Assembly: GCA_016926625.1 (NCBI GenBank)
Contig: JAFGOE010000077.1
Span: forward strand, 1 to 47,543
Direction: 5' to 3'
DNA length: 47,543 nucleotides
Source of the DNA: Candidatus Zhuqueibacterota bacterium
GTDB taxonomy: Bacteria > Zhuqueibacterota > Zhuqueibacteria > Thermofontimicrobiales > Thiofontviventaceae
Shown here in pieces: positions 35,158 to 43,160 of this stretch. Position 1 is the first letter of the stretch. Each line of letters opens with the position of its first letter. Below the pieces are notes generated by a model. The model saw nothing but the letters and a program-made list of their open reading frames with translations. It made no database searches and was not told where the DNA came from. Both the position numbers and the translations under genes were made by a program.

Positions 35158-35247
35158 GGAGAGATGTCCGAGTTGGCCGAAGGAGCACGATTGGAAATCG
35201 TGTGAGGGGTTATCGCTTCTCCGAGGGTTCGAATCCCTCTCTCTCCG
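35158..35247 (+). tRNA. tRNA-Ser (anticodon GGA)
   Basis: Acceptor arms GGAGAGA / TCTCTCC, anticodon stem CACGA/TCGTG around TTGGAAA, anticodon GGA, long variable arm, discriminator G. Confidence 0.93.
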
Positions 35248-35254
35248 CAAAATC

Positions 35255-35327
35255 GGGGCAGTAGCTCAGTTGGGAGAGCGCCAGAATCGCACTCTGGAGG
35301 TCGTGGGTTCGATTCCCATCTGCTCCA
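35255..35327 (+). tRNA. tRNA-Ala (anticodon CGC)
   Basis: Acceptor arms GGGGCAG / CTGCTCC contain the G3-U70 pair that identifies alanine tRNAs. Anticodon stem CCAGA/TCTGG around ATCGCAC, anticodon CGC, discriminator A. It ends 3 bp before the SRP RNA. Confidence 0.93.
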
Positions 35328-35330
35328 CGA

Positions 35331-35560
35331 GGCTGTGCTAGACGGGGAGCTAGCGGTGCCCTGTAACCTGCAATCCGCTATAGCAGGGTTGAAAGCCCTT
35401 GCCGAGGTTATATCGCTGTATACCTTATTGAAGTAAGCGGTGTTGATAGTTAAAGTCCAGCGCAACAGAATGTTGCCCAAACCCGTCAGGACCGGAAGGT
35501 AGCAGCGGTAAGCATATTATTCTGTGTGCCGCCGGGTTACTTGGCTGGAGCTGGCTGCTT
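35331..35560 (+). ncRNA. ffs: signal recognition particle RNA (long form with Alu domain)
   Basis: The SRP RNA core is at 35484-35510: GTCAGGACCGGAAGGTAGCAGC, with the GGAA tetraloop and the asymmetric loop that bind Ffh. The 5' part (GGCTGTGCTAGACGGGGAGC and following TGTAACC elements) matches the Alu-domain opening of long bacterial SRP RNAs, so this is a roughly 230-nt form rather than the short 4.5S type. Ends are approximate (3' end judged near the complementary CTGGAGCTGGCTGC). ffs ahead of dnaX-ybaB-recR is a common bacterial order. Confidence 0.85.
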
Positions 35561-35634
35561 AAAATATCTATACAGAACGAGTAATCAGAGCAGGGTGCAC
35601 AGCTTCTTAATTATTTTGCGAGACAAACTCAGAC

Positions 35635-35665
35635 GGGACAATATTTTTGTCCCATTTATTTATAT
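35635..35665 (+). terminator. terminator between SRP RNA and dnaX
   Basis: GGGACAA (35635-35641) pairs with TTGTCCC (35647-35653) over a TATTT loop, followed by ATTTATTTATAT. It probably ends the tRNA/SRP transcript or limits readthrough into dnaX. Confidence 0.55.
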
Positions 35666-35696
35666 ACTCTTGAATGCAATTCGGGGAGTGATTTCA

Positions 35697-37364
35697 ATGT
35701 CTTACCTCGTGCTGGCTAGAAAATTTCGTCCCATGACGTTTGATGAGGTTATCGATCAAAAACATGTGATCGTGACCCTGCAAAATGCCATCAAAAGCGA
35801 ACGCCTGGCGAACGCCTATCTGTTCGCCGGACCCCGAGGCGTGGGTAAAACAACCATAGCCCGCATCTTTGCAAAGGCCATCAACTGTGCAAAAGGCCCT
35901 ACGATTACACCCTGTAATCAGTGTTCAAGCTGCATCGAGATCAATCAGAGTCGGAACATCGATGTCCTCGAAATCGATGGCGCTTCCAATAATGGAGTCG
36001 ATCACGTCAGAAATTTGAGAGAGAAATTAAAATATGTACCTTCGCATGGTAAATATAAAATATATATCATCGATGAAGTACATATGCTGACGGATTCCGC
36101 CTTCAATGCGCTATTGAAAACACTCGAAGAACCACCGCCTAACGTCATGTTTATCTTCGCAACGACTGAACCCAACAAAATTTTACCCACGATCCTATCC
36201 CGGTGTCAGAGGTTTGATTTTAAGAGAATATCCCAGACTGAAATTATCAATCATCTGAGATATATCGCTACCCAGGAATCGATCACGATCGATGAGGACG
36301 CCCTGCATCTCATCGCCAGAAAAGCCGATGGCAGCATGAGGGACGGACAGAGTCTGCTGGATCAGGCTGTTTCCTTTACTGGAGATGAGATTACTGGAAA
36401 GTCCATCGCAAATTTGCTCGGAATTATCGATAATGAAATATTTTTTCGTGCCACCGATATTATCAAAAAGAGGGATCAAAACGAGGCTCTCAATCTCATC
36501 GATGATATCTTTGTTAATGGTTTCGATCTGAATGAGTTTTTGAGCGGTTTAAACGAACATCTCAGAAATATTTTGATAGCGAAGGTGACAGGATCGGCAG
36601 ACAATCTGTACACGACTGATGCATATGCGAAACGCTATCTCGCCTGCAGCAGTGATTTTAGTGAAAATGATCTTTTGCGGCTGATCAAGATCGCATCCGA
36701 TACCGAAATCAACATAAAACGCAGCGCCAATCCGAGACTCAAACTTGAAATCGCTCTGCTGAACATGCTGCGCCTGGATAATAGCAAGCGAGTCGATGAC
36801 CTGCTGGATGGTATTCATGAACTGAAAAACCAGCTCATGGCAAGTAATATCACCAGCGCAGCTACTACGACGTCATCACCTGACGTCGAAAAAAAAAAAG
36901 TGAGTCCGACTGATCCATCCGCTGGATCAGTGATCACAGCCATCGGTACGAGCGACGACGAAGCGGGACAGAATATACAGGATGTCGCCGAAATCGACAT
37001 CGTTGAGATCAAAGAAAAATGGCATCAGTTCGTCGATGATGTGAAGAAAAATAAAATTGCCCTCGGATCCTTTTTGAATGAAGGTGAACCTTCATATCTG
37101 GAGGGCGATACGCTGGTCATCAGTTTTGGATCCAGAAACGGCTTTCATATTAAATCGGTTATGAAATATGCGCCGCTTCTGGAGACCATCTTGTACAAAT
37201 TATTTAATGTCCATTTGCATTTGAAATGCATCAAGGGAAATGCACCGTCTACCGATTCACGTGTGATGGCCAATTACTCTGAGAATTATCTGTCACAATT
37301 AACGAACCGGATCCCTCAAATTAAAACGATTTTAGAGGTGTTCGATGGTGAACTGGTTCGATAA
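35697..37364 (+). CDS. dnaX: DNA polymerase III subunit tau (and gamma)
   Basis: Clamp-loader ATPase, 555 residues as tau. I start at ATG 35697, nine bases after GGGGAG, where the family begins SYLVLARKFRPMTFDEV; the frame is open back to 35526 but that would lie in the SRP RNA. Seen: Walker A GPRGVGKTT near 45-53, four zinc cysteines around CNQCSSC, Walker B IIDEVHML, sensor ATTEPNKI and LSRCQRF. After domain III there is an A11 run at 36889-36899 (Glu398-Lys-Lys-Lys). Both shifted frames stop within 14 bp, predicting a short gamma form of about 401-405 residues. The remaining C-terminal region is tau-specific. Confidence 0.95.
   Translation: MSYLVLARKFRPMTFDEVIDQKHVIVTLQNAIKSERLANAYLFAGPRGVGKTTIARIFAKAINCAKGPTITPCNQCSSCIEINQSRNIDVLEIDGASNNGVDHVRNLREKLKYVPSHGKYKIYIIDEVHMLTDSAFNALLKTLEEPPPNVMFIFATTEPNKILPTILSRCQRFDFKRISQTEIINHLRYIATQESITIDEDALHLIARKADGSMRDGQSLLDQAVSFTGDEITGKSIANLLGIIDNEIFFRATDIIKKRDQNEALNLIDDIFVNGFDLNEFLSGLNEHLRNILIAKVTGSADNLYTTDAYAKRYLACSSDFSENDLLRLIKIASDTEINIKRSANPRLKLEIALLNMLRLDNSKRVDDLLDGIHELKNQLMASNITSAATTTSSPDVEKKKVSPTDPSAGSVITAIGTSDDEAGQNIQDVAEIDIVEIKEKWHQFVDDVKKNKIALGSFLNEGEPSYLEGDTLVISFGSRNGFHIKSVMKYAPLLETILYKLFNVHLHLKCIKGNAPSTDSRVMANYSENYLSQLTNRIPQIKTILEVFDGELVR
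36889..36913 (+). promoter_or_regulatory. A11 slippage site in dnaX with stops in both shifted frames
   Basis: Eleven A (36889-36899) precede GTGAGTCCGACTGATCC. Loss of one A gives TGA at 36901-36903; gain of one A gives Ser-Glu-Ser-Asp and TGA at 36911-36913. The arrangement parallels the known Thermus thermophilus dnaX run, where transcriptional slippage makes gamma; use here is inferred. Confidence 0.6.
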
Positions 37365-37383
37365 TCCTTTTTAGGAGAACGCA

Positions 37384-37725
37384 ATGGGGCTTTATGACTT
37401 TGCATCCATATTGAAAAATACAGGCAAAATAAAAGAAGAATTAACAAAACTTCAGAACAGTCTGGAAGAGATCACCGTGTCTGCTTCATCAGGGGGTGGT
37501 ATGGTCGAAGTGATCGCGAATGCGAGGATGAAGATCATTTCGATCAAGATCGATGATGAGATCGTACAAGCCAAAGACAAAGAGATGCTAGAAGATTTGA
37601 TCTTATCAGCGGTGAATCAGGCTCTGCAACAAGCTCAGGAGATCGCGACTCAGAAAATGAGCGAAATGTCCGGGGGATTACTAAGCTTTTTGCCCGACGG
37701 TTTCAAGTTTCCCGGGATCATCTAA
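37384..37725 (+). CDS. ybaB: nucleoid-associated protein, YbaB/EbfC family
   Basis: Small DNA-binding homodimer of unclear role, encoded between dnaX and recR in many bacteria. The 113 residues fit. Seen: central SSGGGMVEVIANARMKIISIKID and the helical LILSAVNQALQQAQEIATQKM, the family core. An AGGAGAACGC ribosome site precedes the ATG. Confidence 0.93.
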   Translation: MGLYDFASILKNTGKIKEELTKLQNSLEEITVSASSGGGMVEVIANARMKIISIKIDDEIVQAKDKEMLEDLILSAVNQALQQAQEIATQKMSEMSGGLLSFLPDGFKFPGII

Positions 37726-37740
37726 CAGAGAACGACGCGA

Positions 37741-38340
37741 ATGAAGAAATATACCGAATCATTACAGATCGCCATCGAGGAGCTGTCTAAATTACCCGGA
37801 ATAGGGCAAAAATCAGCTCAGCGGTTGGTGTTCTATTTGCTAAAACTGAATAAAGACGAGGTACAGAAGTTATCGGATTCACTGATTGCAATCAAAGAAA
37901 AAATAAAATATTGTTCTCGATGTCATAACATATCTGAATCAGACCTGTGCGATATTTGCTCAGATCCGGGTAGAGATCAATCGATCATATGTGTCGTGGA
38001 GGAAGCAAGCGATATCATTGCCTTCGAGAAGACGGGTGAATACCATGGACTCTATCATGTGCTCGGTGGTGCCCTGTCTCCATTGGACGGTATCGGCCCA
38101 AATGATCTAACGATCCAGGAATTACTGAACAGAATGATAGACGGGGTAAAAGAGATCATCATCGCCACCAATCCGGACACCGAGGGCGAAGCAACCGCCT
38201 TGTATCTGTATAAACTCATCACACCATACGATGTGACGATCACGCGTATCGCTCGCGGTATCCCGATCGGAACTGATTTAGAGTACATGGATGAATTAAC
38301 TCTAACTAGAGCAATGGAAGGAAGACTTCCTTTTAAGTAA
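37741..38340 (+). CDS. recR: recombination protein RecR
   Basis: Ring-forming RecFOR mediator that helps load RecA on gaps. The 199 residues fit. Seen: helix-hairpin-helix LPGIGQKSAQRLVFYLL near 18-34, a four-cysteine zinc module (CSRCHNISESDLCDIC near 60-75), a Toprim domain with VVEEASDIIAFEKTGEYHG and IIIATNPDTEGEATALYL, and C-terminal ARGIPIGTDLEYMDELTL. Confidence 0.96.
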   Translation: MKKYTESLQIAIEELSKLPGIGQKSAQRLVFYLLKLNKDEVQKLSDSLIAIKEKIKYCSRCHNISESDLCDICSDPGRDQSIICVVEEASDIIAFEKTGEYHGLYHVLGGALSPLDGIGPNDLTIQELLNRMIDGVKEIIIATNPDTEGEATALYLYKLITPYDVTITRIARGIPIGTDLEYMDELTLTRAMEGRLPFK

Positions 38341-38343
38341 AAC

Positions 38344-38372
38344 TTGTAAAATATCGATTAACTATATATATT
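38344..38372 (+). promoter_or_regulatory. possible promoter before pgsA
   Basis: TTGTAA at 38344-38349 and TATATT at 38367-38372 with a 17-bp spacer. The predicted start (about 38379) leaves almost no leader before the ATG at 38386, so either the transcript is nearly leaderless or the match is fortuitous in an AT-rich gap. Confidence 0.35.
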
Positions 38373-38385
38373 ATAGGTAACTATA

Positions 38386-38994
38386 ATGAATTTTCCGACT
38401 CAATTGACCATTTTGAGAATCATTTTAACGCCGATTTGTGTGATCCTATTTTTTAAAGAACAGGTAATATTCAAATTTGCATCGTTCGTAATCTTTTGTA
38501 TCGCCAGTCTCACCGATTTATACGATGGTTATTATGCGAAAAAATTTGGAGTTGAGACTAAATGGGGTAAATTCCTCGATCCGCTGGCGGATAAGATTCT
38601 GGTGTCGTCGATGTTAGTCTGTTTTTACTACGCCGGATACATAAAATTATGGATTGTTTTGCTGATTGTTGTTCGTGATGTGCTGATTACAATATTACGT
38701 TCCTATGCCATATATAAAAACCAACCGATCGTTACGCGCCAGTGGGCCAGATATAAAACGTTCTTTCAGATGCTTTCCTTATTTTTTGTGTTTATGGTAA
38801 GTTTGATCGATAGCTATGCGCTGGCTCAGCATACCAGTTACCCAATGACTACTTTTCTGGCAGAGATAGATTTTATCAATATGATGATGTCCTTCGTCGC
38901 AATTTTTACGGCAATCACTGGAATATTCTATTTTTATGAAAACAGAAACCAGATAAAAGTGTTAATCTGGGCACTAACAGGTCAGGAATTATAA
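38386..38994 (+). CDS. pgsA: CDP-diacylglycerol-glycerol-3-phosphate 3-phosphatidyltransferase
   Basis: Inner-membrane enzyme making phosphatidylglycerophosphate, the first committed step to phosphatidylglycerol. The 202 residues fit. Seen: the opening NFPTQLTILRIILTPI and the CDP-alcohol phosphotransferase motif DLYDGYYAKKFG...GKFLDPLADK, in which the usual DGxxAR is DGYYAK. Several membrane helices follow. The next enzyme of the pathway, pgpA, is next door. Confidence 0.93.
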   Translation: MNFPTQLTILRIILTPICVILFFKEQVIFKFASFVIFCIASLTDLYDGYYAKKFGVETKWGKFLDPLADKILVSSMLVCFYYAGYIKLWIVLLIVVRDVLITILRSYAIYKNQPIVTRQWARYKTFFQMLSLFFVFMVSLIDSYALAQHTSYPMTTFLAEIDFINMMMSFVAIFTAITGIFYFYENRNQIKVLIWALTGQEL

Positions 38995-39011
38995 CTGAGT
39001 TCGGATTGAAT

Positions 39012-39488
39012 ATGAGATTATTGATACGGTTTGTTGCAACGACATTGGGCGTGGGATATAGCCCGGTGGGTCCCGGCACCTGTGGTGCGATAGTAGCGTG
39101 TCTTTTTTACTGGTACGTTTTCCCCACGAACGTCCTCTCTCTGTCACTCATTGTTTTATGTACCTTTTTTTTAGGCGTGCTGTCGGCAACGCAAATTGAG
39201 AACGAAGATATCGAACTCTACGGAGCGGAAAAAGGTCACGATCCTCAAATCGTCGTAATTGATGAGTTTGTCGGTATGTTGATCGCGCTCCTTGCTCTCC
39301 CAAAGACAATACCGATCACCATCGTATCATTCATACTCTTTAGATTTTTCGATATCGTCAAACCGTTCCCAATCAAACAGAGTCAAATGTTACCGTCCGG
39401 ATGGGGAATAATGATGGATGATGTACTGGCTGGCGTTTTCAGTAATGTGATCATTCAACTTTACTATGCGCTGACTCTACTTATGTAA
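39012..39488 (+). CDS. pgpA: phosphatidylglycerophosphatase A
   Basis: Inner-membrane phosphatase that turns phosphatidylglycerophosphate into phosphatidylglycerol. I start at ATG 39012 (158 residues); an in-frame TTG is two codons earlier. Seen: GVGYSPVGPGTCGAIVAC, the DPQIVVIDEFVGMLIALL motif with metal-binding acidic residues, and RFFDIVKPFPIKQSQ with GIMMDDVLAGVFSN near the C-terminus. It follows pgsA by 17 bp. Confidence 0.94.
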   Translation: MRLLIRFVATTLGVGYSPVGPGTCGAIVACLFYWYVFPTNVLSLSLIVLCTFFLGVLSATQIENEDIELYGAEKGHDPQIVVIDEFVGMLIALLALPKTIPITIVSFILFRFFDIVKPFPIKQSQMLPSGWGIMMDDVLAGVFSNVIIQLYYALTLLM

Positions 39489-39580
39489 ATTCCTCATCCT
39501 CCTCCAACATCGCATCCTGTTAGTTTAGAGATTTATAACTCATAGTTGAATAGTAAATCTAACAATCATGGGTAAGGATA

Positions 39581-40840
39581 ATGAGAATGAAAGCCGAAAT
39601 CATCTCGATCGGTGATGAACTATTGATCGGTGAGACGGTCAATACGAATGCAGCCTACATGGGTAAGCGTCTCTTTGAAGTCGGTATACATACGACCTGG
39701 ATCACCATGGTCGGTGATGATCATGATGATATGATCAGCGCACTGCAAATGGCGTCTCAGCGCGCGGATATCATTATTACCACCGGAGGTTTGGGCCCTA
39801 CAAATGACGACCTGACGAAAAAGGTTATCGCTCAATATTTTGATAACGAGCTGATTTTAAATGAACATGTTTTGCATGATCTGGAGGATTTTTTCAGGCG
39901 TCTCGGTAAACCGATGGCCGACGTCAATATAGAACAAGCCTATGTGCCACGTGGTGCAACCGTGCTTCGAAACAAGGTGGGGACAGCTCCGGCTTTTAAA
40001 TTGGAGCAAGATGGCGTTATCTACTTTGTGCTTCCTGGTGTGCCGCATGAAATGAAATATTTCCTCGATGAGGAGGTATTACCGCTCTTAAAGGATCTAT
40101 CGGATGACTATATCAAGTTTGATATCTTGAAGACAACGGGTATAGCAGAGTCAGACCTGTTCGAAAAATTGGAACGCCTTCGTGGTATCGATGATGAAAT
40201 CCGTATTGCTTTCCTCCCTCGTTCACTGGGTGTCGACATTCGAATTACCGCCAGCGGGAGAAGCCGCGATGAATGTATACGCAAGATCGATCATGTAAAA
40301 GATATCATGTACGCGAAAGTACCGGATTACATCTGGGGCGAAAATGACGACGTACTGGAAGCGAAAATTATGAATCAGCTATATCAAAAACGTTTTAACC
40401 TGGTCGTCATTGAAATGTTTACCGGCGGATTAGTTAATTATCGACTCGCGAGCGGCCGAGGAAGCGACGACGCGTTGCAAAGTGTTTTATTGAAGGGATT
40501 GGTGTTTAGTTCTGCGAGTGAGTTGTTTGATTGGACGGATCATGATCCGCAGAGAGATGAGACGATAACCGATCCTATGCTGTTGTCCGATCCGTTGATC
40601 AAAGAGATCAGAACAAAGGCGAAAGCGGATCTGATGGTCTATGTATCAGGACTCTCATACACTCAATCGAATGACGCGACAGATCAGACAGGCCATGTAA
40701 ATATCATTGTCTCTTGCGATACAATAAGCAGGAACGAGAAAATCGGAGTAAGGCTGTATGATAAAAGTTTTGCTCGGGAGAGAATCGCTCAGAACGCATT
40801 GCGTATGATCAACGGAGTGCTCCGCGAGGACATGTTTTAA
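39581..40840 (+). CDS. cinA: CinA-like protein with degenerate C-terminal deamidase domain
   Basis: Two-domain protein of 419 residues. The N-terminal molybdopterin-binding-like domain (COG1058) is intact: EIISIGDELLIGETVNTNA, TTGGLGPTNDDLTKK and FVLPGVPHEMKYF. The C-terminal part should be an NMN deamidase (PncC) but its signature ESCTGG reads IEMFTGGLV, and the TGIAGP segment reads SGLSYTQSN; the catalytic serine is missing. NMN deamidation is therefore unlikely, while the N-terminal domain may keep ADP-ribose pyrophosphatase-type activity. An internal linker (about 345-360) is poorly conserved. Confidence 0.85.
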   Translation: MRMKAEIISIGDELLIGETVNTNAAYMGKRLFEVGIHTTWITMVGDDHDDMISALQMASQRADIIITTGGLGPTNDDLTKKVIAQYFDNELILNEHVLHDLEDFFRRLGKPMADVNIEQAYVPRGATVLRNKVGTAPAFKLEQDGVIYFVLPGVPHEMKYFLDEEVLPLLKDLSDDYIKFDILKTTGIAESDLFEKLERLRGIDDEIRIAFLPRSLGVDIRITASGRSRDECIRKIDHVKDIMYAKVPDYIWGENDDVLEAKIMNQLYQKRFNLVVIEMFTGGLVNYRLASGRGSDDALQSVLLKGLVFSSASELFDWTDHDPQRDETITDPMLLSDPLIKEIRTKAKADLMVYVSGLSYTQSNDATDQTGHVNIIVSCDTISRNEKIGVRLYDKSFARERIAQNALRMINGVLREDMF

Positions 40841-40850
40841 AAAATATATC

Positions 40851-40879
40851 TTGATTATCTTCCATCAATTATCTATATT
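40851..40879 (+). promoter_or_regulatory. sigma70-type promoter of the thpR-recA operon
   Basis: TTGATT at 40851-40856 and TATATT at 40874-40879 with a 17-bp spacer, in the gap between cinA and thpR. No LexA-type box was recognised here or directly before recA. Confidence 0.65.
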
Positions 40880-40899
40880 TATGAGAAATCGGGAAAAAA

Positions 40900-41469
40900 A
40901 TGAGTAAAATTCGTACATTTATTGCTATTGAAATACCATCATCGATCAAGAAAAGCATTGCTCAGTTGCAGCAGACTTTGAAAACTAACGAAGCGAATGT
41001 CAGTTGGGTCAAAGCCGACAATATTCATATCACGTTGAAATTTTTAGGTGATGTCGAAGAAAACCGGATCGAACGCATCGCTGCTGTGCTGGAGGATGCT
41101 GTACGAGAAATAAGTCGTTTTACGATAACCATAGGGGGTGTGGGAGGCTTCCCGAACGTCAATCGGCCTCGTGTCTTATGGGTATCTGGTTTTGGGCACG
41201 ATCAGATCGTGGAAGATATAGTGAAACGTATCGAAAATGCTTTGCATAGCATTGGATTTGAAGCGGAAAAGAAAAAATTTACCATCCACCTGACGATCGG
41301 ACGTGTGAGGGATCAGAAAAATATTGAACGTATAACTGAAAATTTATTGCAACAGAAAGATTTCAAAGGCGGAACGTTCGATGTGGCCGAAATCGTCCTG
41401 ATGAAGAGTGAATTAAATCCAGCAGGATCGATTTATACACCCTTACAAATTATTAAACTAAAATCCTAA
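40900..41469 (+). CDS. thpR: RNA 2',3'-cyclic phosphodiesterase (LigT/ThpR)
   Basis: Two-histidine phosphoesterase acting on 2',3'-cyclic RNA ends. The 189 residues fit. Seen: RTFIAIEIPSSIK at the start and both HxTx motifs, HITLKFLGDV near 43-52 and HLTIGRVRD near 128-136. A run of A before the ATG lacks a strong ribosome site apart from GGGAAAAAA. It is the first gene before recA, a frequent neighbour in bacteria. Confidence 0.92.
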   Translation: MSKIRTFIAIEIPSSIKKSIAQLQQTLKTNEANVSWVKADNIHITLKFLGDVEENRIERIAAVLEDAVREISRFTITIGGVGGFPNVNRPRVLWVSGFGHDQIVEDIVKRIENALHSIGFEAEKKKFTIHLTIGRVRDQKNIERITENLLQQKDFKGGTFDVAEIVLMKSELNPAGSIYTPLQIIKLKS

Positions 41470-41488
41470 ATAGAATCGGAGTTGAAAT

Positions 41489-42520
41489 ATGGCTGAAGAG
41501 AAGAGCGAGAAACTGAAGGCACTAGATCTGGCAATGAGTCAGATAGACAGACAATTCGGAAAAGGTTCTTTGATGCGTTTAGGAGATAAGGAAGTCATTA
41601 GCAGAGTGAAAATCATTCCAACGGGATCGATCTCTTTGGATGCAGCACTCGGTGTCGGAGGAGTTCCAAGAGGCAGAATCATCGAGATATTCGGACCGGA
41701 ATCATCGGGAAAGACGACGCTGGCTCTGCATATTATAGCGGAGTCTCAAAAACAGGGAGGGTTAGCCGCTTTTATCGATGCTGAGCATGCTTTGGATGCG
41801 ACGTATGCGAAAAATTTAGGTGTCAATACAGATGATCTATTGATTTCGCAACCCGATTCAGGGGAACAAGCCCTGGAAATAACGGAGACCCTGGTGCGAA
41901 GCGGTGCAATCGATGTCATAACGATCGATTCCGTGGCAGCACTGGTACCAAGAGCAGAGTTAGAGGGTGAAATGGGTGATGCACAGATGGGATTGCAGGC
42001 GCGACTCATGTCACAGGCGATGAGAAAATTGTCTGGTGCCATCAGCAAAGCGAACACGTGCGTCATCTTTATCAATCAGATCCGAGAGAAGATTGGCGTC
42101 ATGTTCGGTTCACCGGAGACGACCACAGGTGGCAGGGCGCTTAAATTTTACGCATCCGTGCGTATGGACGTACGCCGTATTGCATCGATCAAGGATAAAG
42201 ATGCGACGATCGGAAACCGAACGAAGGTTAAGATTGTAAAAAATAAAGTGGCCCCGCCTTTCAGAGAGGCAGAATTCGACATCATGTACGGAACCGGCAT
42301 ATCCAGAGAGGGCGACATCGTTGATGTGGCGGTAAACAATAACATCATCGATAAAAGCGGTACGTGGTTCTCATACGGTGATGAACGCCTGGGACAGGGC
42401 CGCGAGAACGTAAAGCGATTCCTGATAGAAAATCCGGATGTACTCAAGGAAATCGACCTGAAAGTACGTAAACTATTAGCCCTTGTAGAAGAACCAAAGA
42501 CGAATGATAAAAAACAGTGA
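41489..42520 (+). CDS. recA: recombinase RecA
   Basis: Central strand-exchange protein and SOS co-protease. The 343 residues are standard. Seen: KGSLMRLGD, Walker [10 protein letters not shown] near 67-75, the MAW motif region [18 protein letters not shown]2 loop GSPETTTGG, and REKIGVMFG. Starts at ATG behind CGGAG. Its last 17 bases overlap recX. Confidence 0.98.
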   Translation: MAEEKSEKLKALDLAMSQIDRQFGKGSLMRLGDKEVISRVKIIPTGSISLDAALGVGGVPRGRIIEIFGPESSGKTTLALHIIAESQKQGGLAAFIDAEHALDATYAKNLGVNTDDLLISQPDSGEQALEITETLVRSGAIDVITIDSVAALVPRAELEGEMGDAQMGLQARLMSQAMRKLSGAISKANTCVIFINQIREKIGVMFGSPETTTGGRALKFYASVRMDVRRIASIKDKDATIGNRTKVKIVKNKVAPPFREAEFDIMYGTGISREGDIVDVAVNNNIIDKSGTWFSYGDERLGQGRENVKRFLIENPDVLKEIDLKVRKLLALVEEPKTNDKKQ

Positions 42521-43151
42521 ATTGTTCGAAATAACCAAAATTGAAGTTCAGAAAAAAAATAAGAATCGTGTCTCTGTCTTTATTAGCGATGAGTTTGCCT
42601 TCGGAGTGGACCAGGATATACTCATCGCTTTCGGCCTCTACAAAGGTGTCAAATTAACACAGGAGCAGATAGACGACATCCGTCTCGCCGATAATAAGAA
42701 GTGTGCCAAGGACAGAGCCTTACGGTTTTTATCATATCGTGATCGAAGTGAAAAAGAAATTCATGATAAATTAGTAACACTGGGTTATGATGAGAAAGTT
42801 GTAGCATGGGTTATCACCGAGTTACAACGCTTGATGTTTGTGGATGATAGACGATTTGCTGTAGCGTTCGCTAAGAATAAAATGCTATCCCGGCCCTGCG
42901 GTGAATTTATGTTACGCTCTGAACTAAAACGTAAAGGCATACATGATGATCTGATCGATATGGCGATCGATGAAGTCTTTTCGCAAAAAGATCAAGCGAA
43001 CATCGCACTGGAACTGGCTGAGAAAAAAATATTGCAGAAAAGAGATTGTACGGACAAATTAAAATTAAAAAAACAGATCAACGACCTTTTATTACGCCGG
43101 GGATTTAGCTATGACATCGTCCGGTACGTACTAGAAAATGTGGAGTTATAA
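42504..43151 (+). CDS. recX: regulatory protein RecX
   Basis: Small helical modulator that binds in the groove of RecA filaments. The 215 residues include a beta-hairpin opening ([19 protein letters not shown]) and three repeats with the RecX pattern: [36 protein letters not shown] and [19 protein letters not shown]. The ATG overlaps the end of recA, consistent with translational coupling and a limited RecX supply. Confidence 0.92.
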   Translation: MIKNSELFEITKIEVQKKNKNRVSVFISDEFAFGVDQDILIAFGLYKGVKLTQEQIDDIRLADNKKCAKDRALRFLSYRDRSEKEIHDKLVTLGYDEKVVAWVITELQRLMFVDDRRFAVAFAKNKMLSRPCGEFMLRSELKRKGIHDDLIDMAIDEVFSQKDQANIALELAEKKILQKRDCTDKLKLKKQINDLLLRRGFSYDIVRYVLENVEL

Positions 43152-43160
43152 CAGAGACCT

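Noticed and set aside
35526..35696. N-terminal extension of dnaX back to 35526
   Set aside because: It would lie within the SRP RNA and its terminator; the family N-terminus and a good ribosome site fix the start at 35697.
39523..39568. Imperfect inverted repeat around AGATTTA/TAAATCT before cinA
   Set aside because: Short AT-rich arms with a long loop; not distinguishable from chance without comparison to relatives.
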